From contig NZ_LR134117.1 in assembly GCF_900635445.1 (NCBI RefSeq), forward strand, positions 4,278,001-4,342,000: a stretch of DNA of 64,000 bases, written 5' to 3'. The translations under genes were made by a program, and so were the position numbers. Within the stretch, counting starts at the first letter, position 1. Every line of letters begins with the position of its first letter. The DNA is from Serratia odorifera (GTDB lineage Bacteria; Pseudomonadota; Gammaproteobacteria; Enterobacterales; Enterobacteriaceae). Below are positions 18,001 through 26,401 of this stretch, in pieces. The notes under the pieces were generated by a model, which was not told the DNA's origin, did not search any database, and was given only the letters and a program-made list of their open reading frames with translations.

Positions 18001-19982
18001 GTCACCTTACCTGCCTCTGCGGTGGTACGCAGGAAGTAATCCAGCGTATCGGCCACGGTCTGCTGCATGGCGATGGTGGGCTGCCAGTCCAATAGACGAC
18101 GGGCGTTTTTAATGCTCGGCGTTCGGTGTTCAACGTCCTGATAACCCTTGCCGTAGTAGCTGCTGCTTTCCACGTCTTTGAAACCGGCAAACGGCGGGAA
18201 GCGATCGCGCAACGGGTGATTATTGAAGCTTTCCAGCAGCATTTCCGCCAGTTCGCGGATGCTGGCCTCGTTGGTTGGATTGCCGATATTGACGATCTGG
18301 CCATCGCAACGACCATCGCGGTTTTCGATAATACGGAACAGCGCCTCGATACCGTCATTGATGTCGGTAAAGCAGCGCTTTTGCGCCCCACCGTCCACCA
18401 GCTTGATCGGCGAACCTTCCACCAGGTTCAAAATCAGTTGGGTGATGGCGCGCGACGAACCGATACGCGCCGCATCCAGGTTATCCAGGCGCGGCCCCAT
18501 CCAGTTGAACGGACGGAACAGCGTGAAACGCAGCCCTTCCTTCACGCCGTAGGCCCAGATAACCCGATCCAGCAACTGTTTGGATACCGAATAAATCCAG
18601 CGTTGCTTATTGATAGGCCCGACAATCAGACGTGAAGTGTCTTCATCAAACTGTTTATCGTCGCACATGCCGTACACTTCGGACGTTGACGGGAAGATGA
18701 TGCGCTTGTTGTACTTCACGCAATCACGCACAATTTTCAGGTTCTCTTCAAAATCGAGTTCAAACACTCGCAGCGGATTGCGGGTGTATTCGATTGGCGT
18801 CGCGATGGCCACCAGTGGCAGCACCACGTCGCATTTCTTGATGTGATATTCGATCCATTCCGAATGAATACTGATATCACCCTCGACAAAGTGGAAGTGC
18901 GGATTGCCCATAAAGCGGCTGATGGCATCTGAACCGATATCCAGGCCGTAAATCTCATAGCTATCTTCACGCAGCAGACGCTCGGTCAAATGGTTGCCGA
19001 TAAAACCGTTAACTCCCAGAATCAGCACCCGCGTTCTGCGTTGCACCACGCTGTCCGGCTTCGCCGCCAGACGCGCATCAACCATGATGCCCATCTCCTG
19101 CGCCAGTCGACCGCCTTGCACGTACAGGCCAGCTTCGTTTTGCCCAGCGATGATTTCCAGCGCACCGTCACCACAGGCGACCACCAGCGGCGCATTGCTC
19201 AGTACCGTGCCCGGCTGTTTGTCATGCTGAATATCCAGCACGCGGGAGCGCCACACCGTCATTTTACGCTGGCCGAGATAGCTGAACGCCCCGGGATACG
19301 GTTCGGTCACCGCGCGCACCAGATTGTGGATCTCGGCGGCGCTTTTATGCCAGTGGATCTCGCCGTCTGCCGGCGTACGGCGGCCAAAGTAACTGGCCTC
19401 GGCTTCGTTTTGCGTGCTGAAGGTCGCCGTACCGTTTTTTAGCTTCGGCAACGCTTCGCGCAGCACCACCTGTGCGGCTTCGCACACTTTGCGATGCAGC
19501 GTCAGTGCGGTGTCATCGGCGGAAATCGCCACCGCATGCTGGGCGACGATATCGCCGGCGTCCGCGCGCTTGACCATTTTATGCAGCGTGGCGCCGGTTT
19601 CCCGTTCGCCGTTAACCAGCGCCCAGTTGATCGGCGCCCGGCCACGGTAGCGCGGCAGCAGCGAGCCATGCAGATTGAAACCGCCCTGCGGGGCCAGAGA
19701 CAGTATCTCGTCGCTGAGCAGGTTACGGTAATAGAACGAGAAAATGATGTCAGGCTGTAACTCGCGCAGCCGTTCAACCCACAACGGGTGATTGACGTCC
19801 TCCGGCGCGTACACCGGCAAATTCAACTCGGCGCCAATGCGCGCAACGGAAGAGAAGAAGTTGTTCTCACCAGGATCGTCGGTATGTGTAAATACCGCCT
19901 GAATATCATAACCCGCTTCAGTCAACGCCTTCAGACCGGCGCAGCCAATATCATGGTAAGCAAATACAATAGCTTTCATCAT
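17997..19982 (-). CDS. arnA: Bifunctional UDP-glucuronate decarboxylase/UDP-Ara4N formyltransferase
   Basis: ArnA has two domains. Residues 1-300 are a 10-formyl-THF formyltransferase (NLHGSLLPRYRGRAPINWALVNG with the catalytic Asn and His, ETGATLHKMVKRADAGDIV). Residues 315-661 are an NAD-dependent UDP-glucuronate decarboxylase with the nucleotide motif GVNGFIGNHLTERLL and the YSVSK catalytic pair in IYSVSKQLLDRVIW. Length is 661 against 660 in E. coli. Two ATGs stand in tandem; 19982 is chosen because it gives the ATGA overlap with arnC seen elsewhere in the operon, and 19979 would give exactly 660. Confidence 0.96.
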   Translation of the reverse strand: MMKAIVFAYHDIGCAGLKALTEAGYDIQAVFTHTDDPGENNFFSSVARIGAELNLPVYAPEDVNHPLWVERLRELQPDIIFSFYYRNLLSDEILSLAPQGGFNLHGSLLPRYRGRAPINWALVNGERETGATLHKMVKRADAGDIVAQHAVAISADDTALTLHRKVCEAAQVVLREALPKLKNGTATFSTQNEAEASYFGRRTPADGEIHWHKSAAEIHNLVRAVTEPYPGAFSYLGQRKMTVWRSRVLDIQHDKQPGTVLSNAPLVVACGDGALEIIAGQNEAGLYVQGGRLAQEMGIMVDARLAAKPDSVVQRRTRVLILGVNGFIGNHLTERLLREDSYEIYGLDIGSDAISRFMGNPHFHFVEGDISIHSEWIEYHIKKCDVVLPLVAIATPIEYTRNPLRVFELDFEENLKIVRDCVKYNKRIIFPSTSEVYGMCDDKQFDEDTSRLIVGPINKQRWIYSVSKQLLDRVIWAYGVKEGLRFTLFRPFNWMGPRLDNLDAARIGSSRAITQLILNLVEGSPIKLVDGGAQKRCFTDINDGIEALFRIIENRDGRCDGQIVNIGNPTNEASIRELAEMLLESFNNHPLRDRFPPFAGFKDVESSSYYGKGYQDVEHRTPSIKNARRLLDWQPTIAMQQTVADTLDYFLRTTAEAGKVT

Positions 19983-20959
19983 TCTTCTTCCTGAGTGTTG
20001 TGGTCATGCTGTTTACCGACCACTTTTTGAACAAAGTAACGCGGACGAGCACGCACGTCGTTGTAGATACGACCGATGTACTCCCCCAATAACCCCATGC
20101 CGACAAACTGTGCGCCAATAAAGGTGAACAACACCGCAAACAGGGTAAACACCCCGCCCGCCGCCCATTCAGGCCCCAACAGCAAACGCATGACGATCAA
20201 TATCACCGCCAGTAAAAAACCTGACAGCGCCACCACGCTGCCCACCACGCTGAGCAAACGTAACGGCGTGGTGGTCAGACAGGTGATCAGGTCATACATC
20301 AGGTTGATCAGCTTCATCAGGCTGTATTTGGAGTCGCCGAATTCACGCTCGGCGTGAGTCACCTGAATCTCGGTGGTGCGGCGTGCAAAGGTATTGGCCA
20401 AAATGGGAATAAAGGTGCTGCGCTCATGACAATGCAGCATCGCTTCAACAATGTGACGACGGTAAGCGCGCAACATGCAGCCGTAATCACCCATCGATTT
20501 ACCGGTAGCACGCTGGATCATCATGTTGATTACCCGCGAGGCGCTTTTGCGGAACCAGGAGTCGCGACGGTTGGCGCGAACCGTGCCAACCACGTCATAC
20601 CCTTGCTCGGCGACGCTCACCAGCCGCGGAATTTCTTCTGGCGGATTTTGCAAATCGGCGTCGAGGGTAATCACCAGATCGCCGCTAACCTGATTAAAAC
20701 CGGCCATGATGGCCGAATGCTGGCCATAGTTACGGTTCAGCAATACGGCAATCACGCAACTGCCTGGCTGTTCGGCTGCGGCGGTCAGCAGTTCAGCCGA
20801 GTCATCGTTGCTGCCATCGTCCACCAGAATGATTTCATAAGGCTGCGACAGCTGTTTACAGGCGGCGTCAGTCCGTGCCAGCAATGCCGGCAGGCTTTCC
20901 TGCTCATTGAATACCGGGATGACCACGGACACTTTTTTAATCAGTTCAACGCGCGACAC
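19979..20959 (-). CDS. arnC: Undecaprenyl-phosphate Ara4FN transferase ArnC
   Basis: A GT2 family glycosyltransferase of 326 residues that moves formyl-Ara4N from UDP to undecaprenyl phosphate. Seen are VSVVIPVFNEQESLP, ILVDDGSNDDS, the DxD-type LDADLQNPPEEIP, GDYGCMLRAYRR, and two C-terminal membrane spans. The GTG at 20959 (MSRVELIKKVSVV) is chosen: GGAG lies seven bases upstream and it overlaps the arnB end by 14 bases. A longer frame up to 21007 lies inside arnB and is not conserved. Confidence 0.94.
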   Translation of the reverse strand: MSRVELIKKVSVVIPVFNEQESLPALLARTDAACKQLSQPYEIILVDDGSNDDSAELLTAAAEQPGSCVIAVLLNRNYGQHSAIMAGFNQVSGDLVITLDADLQNPPEEIPRLVSVAEQGYDVVGTVRANRRDSWFRKSASRVINMMIQRATGKSMGDYGCMLRAYRRHIVEAMLHCHERSTFIPILANTFARRTTEIQVTHAEREFGDSKYSLMKLINLMYDLITCLTTTPLRLLSVVGSVVALSGFLLAVILIVMRLLLGPEWAAGGVFTLFAVLFTFIGAQFVGMGLLGEYIGRIYNDVRARPRYFVQKVVGKQHDHNTQEEE

Positions 20960-22100
20960 GGGAAAACTCCACAATAGAAAACAGGCTATTGACCACGCGA
21001 TCGACATCTGCGTCGGTCATATCGGGGAACAGCGGCAGCGTACACAGGCGGGCAGAGTTCCATTCGGTATTGGGCAGCGACAGTTGCGGGTAGCGTTCGC
21101 GGTAGAACTTCTGCGTGTGCGCGGCACGGAAATGCAGACCACTGCCGATGCCTTGCGCCTGCAGGCGTTCCATCAGAGTGTCACGATCGATACCGCAGCG
21201 TTCGGCATCAACGCGCACCATAAACAGGTGCCAGGCGTGATGATGCGGATAGTTTGGCTGGCCAAGCGGCTGGAATGGCGAATCCTGTAGCGCGGCCAGA
21301 TAGCGCTGCGCCAGTTCGCTACGCCGCGCGTTCAACTGCGGCAGACGCTGCAATTGCACCACCGCAATGGCTGCGTGAATGTCCGAGAGGTTGTACTTGT
21401 AACCGGGTTCCACCACTTCCGCCTGCGGCTTGCGCCCCTGACGTTGCCGATCGAAGGCATCGACGCCCAGCCCATGAAACTTCAGGCTGCGCAGGCGTTC
21501 AGCCAGCGCGTCATCATCGGTGGCGATCAGACCGCCTTCGGCACAGGTAAGGTTTTTGATCGCATGGAAAGAGAAGATTGCCGTGCCCTGAGCGCCGACC
21601 CATTGATGGTGGTAGCGGGCGCCAACCGCATGCGCCGCATCTTCTACCAGCGGCAGATTATGGCGTTGCGCCACGGCGCGCAGTGCGTCCAGCGGCAACG
21701 GCGCGCCGGCATAATGGACCGGCACGATCGCTTTGGTTCTGGGGGTAATCGCCGCTTCGACGTCGGCGGCGCTGACCATCAGCGTTTCGCGATCGACATC
21801 GATCATTACCGGCGTTGCGCCAAGCAGTTCAATCATGTTGAGGGTGGACACCCAGGTCTGCGACGGGGTGATCACTTCATCACCCGCGCCCACGCCGAGT
21901 GCCATCAGTACAAGATGCATACCGGCGGTAGCGGAACACACGGCAACGGCATGCCGACAACCGAAGGTGTGGCAGAAATCCTGCTCCAGCCGTTGGTTCT
22001 GTGGGCCGGTGGTGATCCAGCCTGAACGCAATACTTTTTCGACCGCCGCAATTTCTAGCTCACCTATTGCCGGGCGTGAAAAAGGCAGGAATTGTTCCAT
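20946..22100 (-). CDS. arnB: UDP-Ara4O aminotransferase ArnB
   Basis: The PLP enzyme ArnB transfers an amino group from glutamate to UDP-4-keto-arabinose, forming UDP-L-Ara4N. The 384-residue protein belongs to the DegT/DnrJ/EryC1 family. Seen are FLPFSRPAIGELEI, SATAGMHLVLMALGVG, EDAAHAVGA, and the PLP lysine in FHAIKNLTCAEGG. The ATG at 22100 follows GGGG and gives the usual length. First gene of arnBCADTEF, downstream of a PmrA-like box. Confidence 0.96.
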   Translation of the reverse strand: MEQFLPFSRPAIGELEIAAVEKVLRSGWITTGPQNQRLEQDFCHTFGCRHAVAVCSATAGMHLVLMALGVGAGDEVITPSQTWVSTLNMIELLGATPVMIDVDRETLMVSAADVEAAITPRTKAIVPVHYAGAPLPLDALRAVAQRHNLPLVEDAAHAVGARYHHQWVGAQGTAIFSFHAIKNLTCAEGGLIATDDDALAERLRSLKFHGLGVDAFDRQRQGRKPQAEVVEPGYKYNLSDIHAAIAVVQLQRLPQLNARRSELAQRYLAALQDSPFQPLGQPNYPHHHAWHLFMVRVDAERCGIDRDTLMERLQAQGIGSGLHFRAAHTQKFYRERYPQLSLPNTEWNSARLCTLPLFPDMTDADVDRVVNSLFSIVEFSRVAR

Positions 22101-22503
22101 AGTTAACCCCAAACGTATCGGATTTGCTTTAGCGCCACTGTAAATCTCTTTTATTTAACGGACATTAAACGCAAGAGAGAATCACTTCGGTGGTTTTATA
22201 GCCAATCTACGGGTTGAAGCTTAACTAAACCTTAAGAAAAAATTATTTCCTTAAGCCAATCCACTGCCAATACCGTTTTTATATCAATAATAAAATAATG
22301 TTAAAAAACAACTGGATAAATAAATAACAATGAGTTACTTAATTTCATTGAACTTAAATAAGTATAGGAAAAATTCGATTATTTTCAAGCGAGGCCGCAT
22401 AACTGCCATCAGGAAGGGAATAATAACCGGCAGGCTATTCAATTATTTTAGTTATGTTTGTTTACCATCCGTTGATACTGTCATAATAATGCCATACGTC
22501 ATT
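22101..22503. other. arn operon promoter region
   Basis: About 400 AT-rich bases between the btuD stop and the arnB start, both on the minus strand. It contains the PmrA-like box (22220-22236) and a TATAAA hexamer on the minus strand at 22195-22200 suited to a -10 element. No credible gene was seen, and no clear btuD terminator. Confidence 0.65.
22220..22236 (-). promoter_or_regulatory. Candidate PmrA (BasR) box upstream of arnB
   Basis: CTTAACTAAACCTTAAG holds two TTAA half-sites 11 bases apart, matching the PmrA pattern YTTAAK-N5-YTTAAK except for one edge base. On the minus strand it reads CTTAAG-GTTTA-GTTAAG. It ends about 20 bases upstream of the TATAAA hexamer at 22195-22200 and 120 bases from arnB, fitting direct activation by PmrA. 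The match is seen; regulation is inferred. Confidence 0.7.
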
Positions 22504-23259
22504 TTACGCGGTACGGGTCATGATCCAGCGCTGGTCGCCCACCGCGTGCAAATGAAAATCGACATCATAGATTTTCGACAGGTTATCAGGTTGCATCACA
22601 TCGCGGGTCGCTCCCTGCGCGACCACCTGACCGGCATGCAGCAACCATACCCGATCGGCCTGCTGCAACGTGTGGTTAAGATCGTGCGCGCATACCAGCG
22701 CACAGCGGCCCGTTTGGCAAAACTCGCGCAGCAGGCGATCCAGCGCCACTTTCTGCGCCACGTCCAGGCTATTGGTCGGCTCGTCCAGCAATAATAACCG
22801 ACCGTGCGGGTTGATGGTCGGCCATACCTGCAGCAATACCGATGCCAGGCGCACACGCTGCCATTCGCCGCCGGAGAGCTGGGTCAGCATACGCGACAGC
22901 TTGTCCGTCAGTTTCAGGCGCTGGCACAGATAATAAATGGTGCTTTCCAGCGGCCGTTCGTCAACGCCCGCTGGCTGATGCAGCGCCAGGTATTGAAACA
23001 CCGGCATCAGCGCCACCGGCGGCTGTTGCTGGCTAAGGTAGGCGCGTCGCTGCGCCAGTTGCTCGCCCGGATATGCGGCCAGCGCGCGGCCAGCCAGCTT
23101 TATCTCACCTTCCCCGGGCAGCATACCCGCCAGACGTGCCAACAGCGTACTTTTACCTGCACCATTCGGGCCGATAAGATGCACCTGCAGCCCAGCATCA
23201 ATATGTGCCGAAAACGGCGCCAGACGCCCCGTGACCCCAACCTGGTCGAGCTGCAGCAT
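22504..23259 (-). CDS. btuD: Vitamin B12 ABC transporter ATPase
   Basis: BtuD powers cobalamin import through BtuC with the binding protein BtuF. The 251-residue product has Walker A GPNGAGKSTLLARLAG, Q-loop YLSQQQPP, signature LSGGEWQRVRLA, Walker B RLLLLDEPTNSLD and the switch histidine AHDLNH. The GPNGAGKST and DVAQ segments are as in E. coli BtuD. ATG 23259 (MLQLDQVG) is preferred because GGAGGA precedes it; an ATG four codons earlier is possible. Confidence 0.94.
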   Translation of the reverse strand: MLQLDQVGVTGRLAPFSAHIDAGLQVHLIGPNGAGKSTLLARLAGMLPGEGEIKLAGRALAAYPGEQLAQRRAYLSQQQPPVALMPVFQYLALHQPAGVDERPLESTIYYLCQRLKLTDKLSRMLTQLSGGEWQRVRLASVLLQVWPTINPHGRLLLLDEPTNSLDVAQKVALDRLLREFCQTGRCALVCAHDLNHTLQQADRVWLLHAGQVVAQGATRDVMQPDNLSKIYDVDFHLHAVGDQRWIMTRTA

Positions 23260-23274
23260 GCCGTCCTCCATTGT

Positions 23275-23826
23275 TTACTTTGCCAACGCCATGTTAATCG
23301 CATCCGTAATGATCGGATCTTCCGGTTCCATGTCTGGTGCAAAGCGCTGGATAACGTTACCGTCACGGCCAATCAGGAACTTCTCGAAGTTCCAGAGGAT
23401 ATCACCACGCTGTTTTGGTCCCTGATCTTTACTGATGCGACGCGCCATAAACTCGCTGCCTGCCGGTGCAACCGCTTCCGGAACGGCGGCAATCAGCGCC
23501 CGGTACAGTGGATGACGCTGCTCGCCGTTGACCTCGATTTTGCTGAACATCGGGAATTTCACACCGAAGGTGCCGCGACAAAAAGCCTGAATCTGTTCAT
23601 TACTGCCCGGCTCTTGCCCCAGGAACTGATTACATGGGAAACCGAGCACTTCAAACCCCTGCGAGTGATAGGTTTCATACAGGCTTTCCAGCCCTTGGTA
23701 CTGTTTGGTCAGCCCACATTCCGACGCCACGTTAACCACCAGCAGTACGCTGCCGTGATATTTTTCCAGCGTGGTCGATTGGTGCTCAATGGTATCGACT
23801 GGGATCTGATAAATGGATTGCGTCAT
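23275..23826 (-). CDS. btuE: Glutathione/thioredoxin peroxidase BtuE
   Basis: BtuE reduces peroxides using thioredoxin or glutathione and is not needed for B12 uptake despite its place in the btu operon. The 183 residues carry the peroxidatic cysteine at position 37 in NVASECGLT, the FPCNQFLGQEPGS motif with the catalytic glutamine, and ILWNFEKFLIG with the tryptophan and asparagine. It lies between btuC and btuD, as in E. coli. Confidence 0.95.
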   Translation of the reverse strand: MTQSIYQIPVDTIEHQSTTLEKYHGSVLLVVNVASECGLTKQYQGLESLYETYHSQGFEVLGFPCNQFLGQEPGSNEQIQAFCRGTFGVKFPMFSKIEVNGEQRHPLYRALIAAVPEAVAPAGSEFMARRISKDQGPKQRGDILWNFEKFLIGRDGNVIQRFAPDMEPEDPIITDAINMALAK

Positions 23827-23868
23827 AAGTAGGTATCCTGTTGTTTTGATTGCAGGTGAACGGAAGGG

Positions 23869-24876
23869 TTACCTTACGCTCTTTACGCGGGTCAGTAACC
23901 AGATAAATAACGGCGCCCCGAGCGTGGCGGTGACCACGCCAATCGGCAGCTCCGCAGACAGCAAGGCGATACGTGCCACTACGTCCGCCGCCAGCAACAC
24001 GCCGGCGCCGGCCAGCGCACACCCTGGCAGCAGGTAGCGCTGGTCTGTCAGGCCACTGAGGCGCAATATATGCGGGATCACCAGCCCGACAAAACCGATC
24101 ACGCCGGCCAGCGCCACGCTGACGCCGACCAACCAGCCGATGGCCATCACCAGAATATTACGCCACAGGTGCAGTGAAAGACCGAGCTGACGCGCCTGCA
24201 GTTCACCCAACGCCATAAAATTAAGCGCCTTGCCCTGCCCGCATAACCACAGCAACACCGGCAATAACGCGAATACCAACCATTTTTGTCGCCAGTCAAC
24301 GCCGCCAAACCCGCCCATCATCCAATACATCAATTGGCGCAGATCGAGACTGGAACTGAAATAGACCGCCCAGGTCATCAGTGCACTGCATACGATGCCC
24401 AGCGCCACCCCGACCAACAGCAAACGTGCGTTGGTCAAGCGACGCCGACGGGCGAAGCTCAGTAACAGAAAGGTCATCAGCAATGCGCCGAAAATCGCGC
24501 TGAGGCTCATCATGGCAACAGGCAACAGGCCGTTACCCAGCAACACCGTCAACACCAGCGCTACGCCAGCACCGTTGGCGACCCCCAGCAACCCCGGCTC
24601 CGCCAGCGGGTTTTCAAATAGCGCCTGCATCACCGCACCGGCCACCGCCAGGCTGGCGCCGACCAGCAACACGGCCAGCGCACGCGGCAAGCGCAGTTGC
24701 CAGACAAAAAGCTGTGCGGACTCGCTGAGCCACTGGGTTGGCCATAACCAAACGTCGCCGGCGCTGAGGCTAATCACAAACGCCAATGTCACGCCGATAC
24801 TCAGCAACAATAGCTGACGTTTGTCACGCTGACGCTGATTTTGCAGCAATACGGTAAAAGTCTGGCTGGTCGGCAT
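23869..24876 (-). CDS. btuC: Vitamin B12 ABC transporter permease
   Basis: BtuC forms the dimeric inner-membrane channel for cobalamin. The 335 residues have about ten predicted membrane spans and the FecCD signatures LPRALAVLLVGASLAVAGAV, FENPLAEPGLLGVANGAGVA and LAGVIGFVGLVIPHILRL. It heads btuC-btuE-btuD. In E. coli, ihfA is directly upstream; here two small genes are inserted between. Confidence 0.95.
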   Translation of the reverse strand: MPTSQTFTVLLQNQRQRDKRQLLLLSIGVTLAFVISLSAGDVWLWPTQWLSESAQLFVWQLRLPRALAVLLVGASLAVAGAVMQALFENPLAEPGLLGVANGAGVALVLTVLLGNGLLPVAMMSLSAIFGALLMTFLLLSFARRRRLTNARLLLVGVALGIVCSALMTWAVYFSSSLDLRQLMYWMMGGFGGVDWRQKWLVFALLPVLLWLCGQGKALNFMALGELQARQLGLSLHLWRNILVMAIGWLVGVSVALAGVIGFVGLVIPHILRLSGLTDQRYLLPGCALAGAGVLLAADVVARIALLSAELPIGVVTATLGAPLFIWLLTRVKSVR

Positions 24877-25054
24877 ACGCGTGGAAGTTCCCTGTCGGCC
24901 GTGAGAATGGCCAGATAATTGACGTCTTGGGTCAAATATTAGGGGGTTAGCGCCGTCAGGGGAAGTGTTTGTAAAGCAGAAACCGGGGAAAACGGCGGCT
25001 GATGCTGTCGCTCACGCTTGATGAACGCAAAATCAACCGCCGCGGCGTCAATAC

Positions 25055-25522
25055 TCAGCCATGCGCGCCGTTGCCATGCTGCGAATAAGGCCGGTCATCG
25101 TGTCGAGCGCCACGATCGTTGCCATTGCCCTCTCCCCGTGCGTGCTCATGGCGGTCGTGATTATTGCCCGGCCCTCTGTCATGGTCATCATGCTGCGGAC
25201 GATCGTGGTGGTCATCATGGCGTTGGCCACCGTCGTGATGCCCGCCATTACCGCCTGGGCCATAACCGCGCGGCGGTGAATGCTGCCAACGACCGCCATC
25301 CCAATAATAACCGCGGGCATTGCGTTCGCCAAAGCCCCGTCCCTGGTGGGCATGCCACCATTGTGGCGGACGCCAGTCGTAGCCATCCCAGTAGTACCCG
25401 CGATGATCCCGATCGCCAAGATGCACGGATGCGCCAGGTACATTGATATCGATAGAAACCTCCGCCTGCGCCGCCAACGGCAGCAACAGCGGTAAACATA
25501 CCAGCAACAGCCTCTTTTTCAT
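25055..25522 (-). CDS. Exported DUF2502 (YpeC-like) protein with His-rich tail
   Basis: A 155-residue protein of unknown function. Residues 1-20 are a clear signal peptide (MKKRLLLVCLPLLLPLAAQA). Residues 21-80 hold the DUF2502 signature, with HLGDRDHRGYYWDGYDW and a second RGYYWDGGRW. Residues 81-155 are low complexity, rich in His, Asp, Gly and Arg, with 14 histidines. Such a tail could bind metal ions, but that is inference. No ribosome site other than weak purines is seen before ATG 25522. It is divergent from a small His-containing lipoprotein gene 231 bases away. Confidence 0.85.
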   Translation of the reverse strand: MKKRLLLVCLPLLLPLAAQAEVSIDINVPGASVHLGDRDHRGYYWDGYDWRPPQWWHAHQGRGFGERNARGYYWDGGRWQHSPPRGYGPGGNGGHHDGGQRHDDHHDRPQHDDHDRGPGNNHDRHEHARGEGNGNDRGARHDDRPYSQHGNGAHG

Positions 25523-25753
25523 TTACGTCTTCTCTCTATTTTGCAGCTGGCTCTTTTATAACAAGGAGGTTATTTATCGCCTATTGCTCTTTGGCCTATT
25601 TTCGTATCGTTTGCAACTCCTTTACGCAATGCTTACGTTTAAATCAAGGTTATTTAATTACTATAAGCGCTAGCGGTATATAACCATTTTACTGACCAAC
25701 CGTAGCTTCGCTCGGTATTTATAGCCCCATGAAATTCAACCAGAGATATTATT

Positions 25754-25888
25754 ATGAAACGTATCGGAATGTTCATCACCATCACCCTGCTGGCCGCCAC
25801 GCTCAGCGCCTGCTGCTTCGGGCCGCACCGGGGCGGCGGCCATTATGGTGGCCCAGGCGACTCACACCACCATTACGATCGTCGTTAA
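25754..25888 (+). CDS. Small putative lipoprotein, 44 residues
   Basis: MKRIGMFITITLLAATLSAC is a lipoprotein signal peptide with lipobox LSAC, cysteine at position 20. The mature part (CCFGPHRGGGHYGGPG and a short HHHYDRR-type tail) is only 25 residues, rich in Gly and His. The frame is supported by signal structure and by a strong terminator straight after the stop. I do not recognise a named family; small exported lipoproteins of this kind are often missed. It is divergent from the His-rich DUF2502 gene, which may hint at shared regulation. Confidence 0.75.
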   Translation: MKRIGMFITITLLAATLSACCFGPHRGGGHYGGPGDSHHHYDRR

Positions 25889-25894
25889 TCGTCT

Positions 25895-25915
25895 GGGGGC
25901 CACGCCCCCTTTTTT
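25895..25915 (+). terminator. Rho-independent terminator of the small lipoprotein gene
   Basis: GGGGGC and GCCCCC pair around CAC and are followed by TTTTTT. It begins six bases after the stop codon. Confidence 0.9.
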
Positions 25916-26061
25916 ATCTTATTAAAGAAGTACCAAAGAAGACTAAGACAATAAGAAAACTCCGCAATTACTGCCAAGCAAAAAGATTATGCACAAAAGG
26001 TAAAATAAAATAACGACAAGAGGATTGATTATTGTCAGGTCAATAAACCGTGATACTAAAG

Positions 26062-26088
26062 AAAAAGGCCGCAGTAGCGGCCTTTTTT
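26062..26088 (-). terminator. Terminator after ihfA
   Basis: GGCCGC-AGTA-GCGGCC is flanked by an A-run on one side and a T-run on the other. It can end transcription in either direction; the closest gene is ihfA, whose stop is 13 bases away. Confidence 0.9.
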
Positions 26089-26100
26089 GTTTTACGCAAG

Positions 26101-26397
26101 TTACTCTTTCGGGCTCGCGTTTTCCACCCGGCTTTTCAACTTTTGCCCCGGACGGAAAGTCACCACGCGGCGCGCCGTAATAGGAATGTCCTCGCCGGTT
26201 TTCGGGTTACGTCCCGGACGTTGGTTCTTGTCACGCAGATCAAAATTGCCAAAACCTGACAGTTTCACCTGCTCGCCGTTCTCCAGAGCTCTGCGGACCT
26301 CTTCAAAGAACAGTTCTACCAGGTCTTTAGCGTCCCGTTTGCTAAGCCCGAGCTTTTCAAACAGGTGTTCTGACATTTCAGCTTTAGTAAGCGCCAT
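26101..26397 (-). CDS. ihfA: Integration host factor alpha subunit
   Basis: IHF is a DNA-bending heterodimer used in recombination, replication and transcription. The 98 residues are those of the HU/IHF family: MALTKAEMSEHLFEKLGLSK, VRRALENGEQVKLSGFGNFD, and the DNA-minor-groove arm with RPGRNPKTGEDIPI and RRVVTFRPGQKLK. The start is three bases from the pheT stop, the classic pheST-ihfA operon order. Confidence 0.97.
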   Translation of the reverse strand: MALTKAEMSEHLFEKLGLSKRDAKDLVELFFEEVRRALENGEQVKLSGFGNFDLRDKNQRPGRNPKTGEDIPITARRVVTFRPGQKLKSRVENASPKE

Positions 26398-26401
26398 AGG
26401 T

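Noticed and set aside
25018..25446. Plus-strand frames opposite the His-rich DUF2502 gene
   Set aside because: The minus-strand reading has a signal peptide and DUF2502 signature; the opposite frames are repetitive by-products of the His/Asp/Gly codons.
25636..25652. PhoP box upstream of the small lipoprotein
   Set aside because: The direct repeat matches at only four of five bases in the second half and the distance to the start is not typical; mentioned in a finding but not called.
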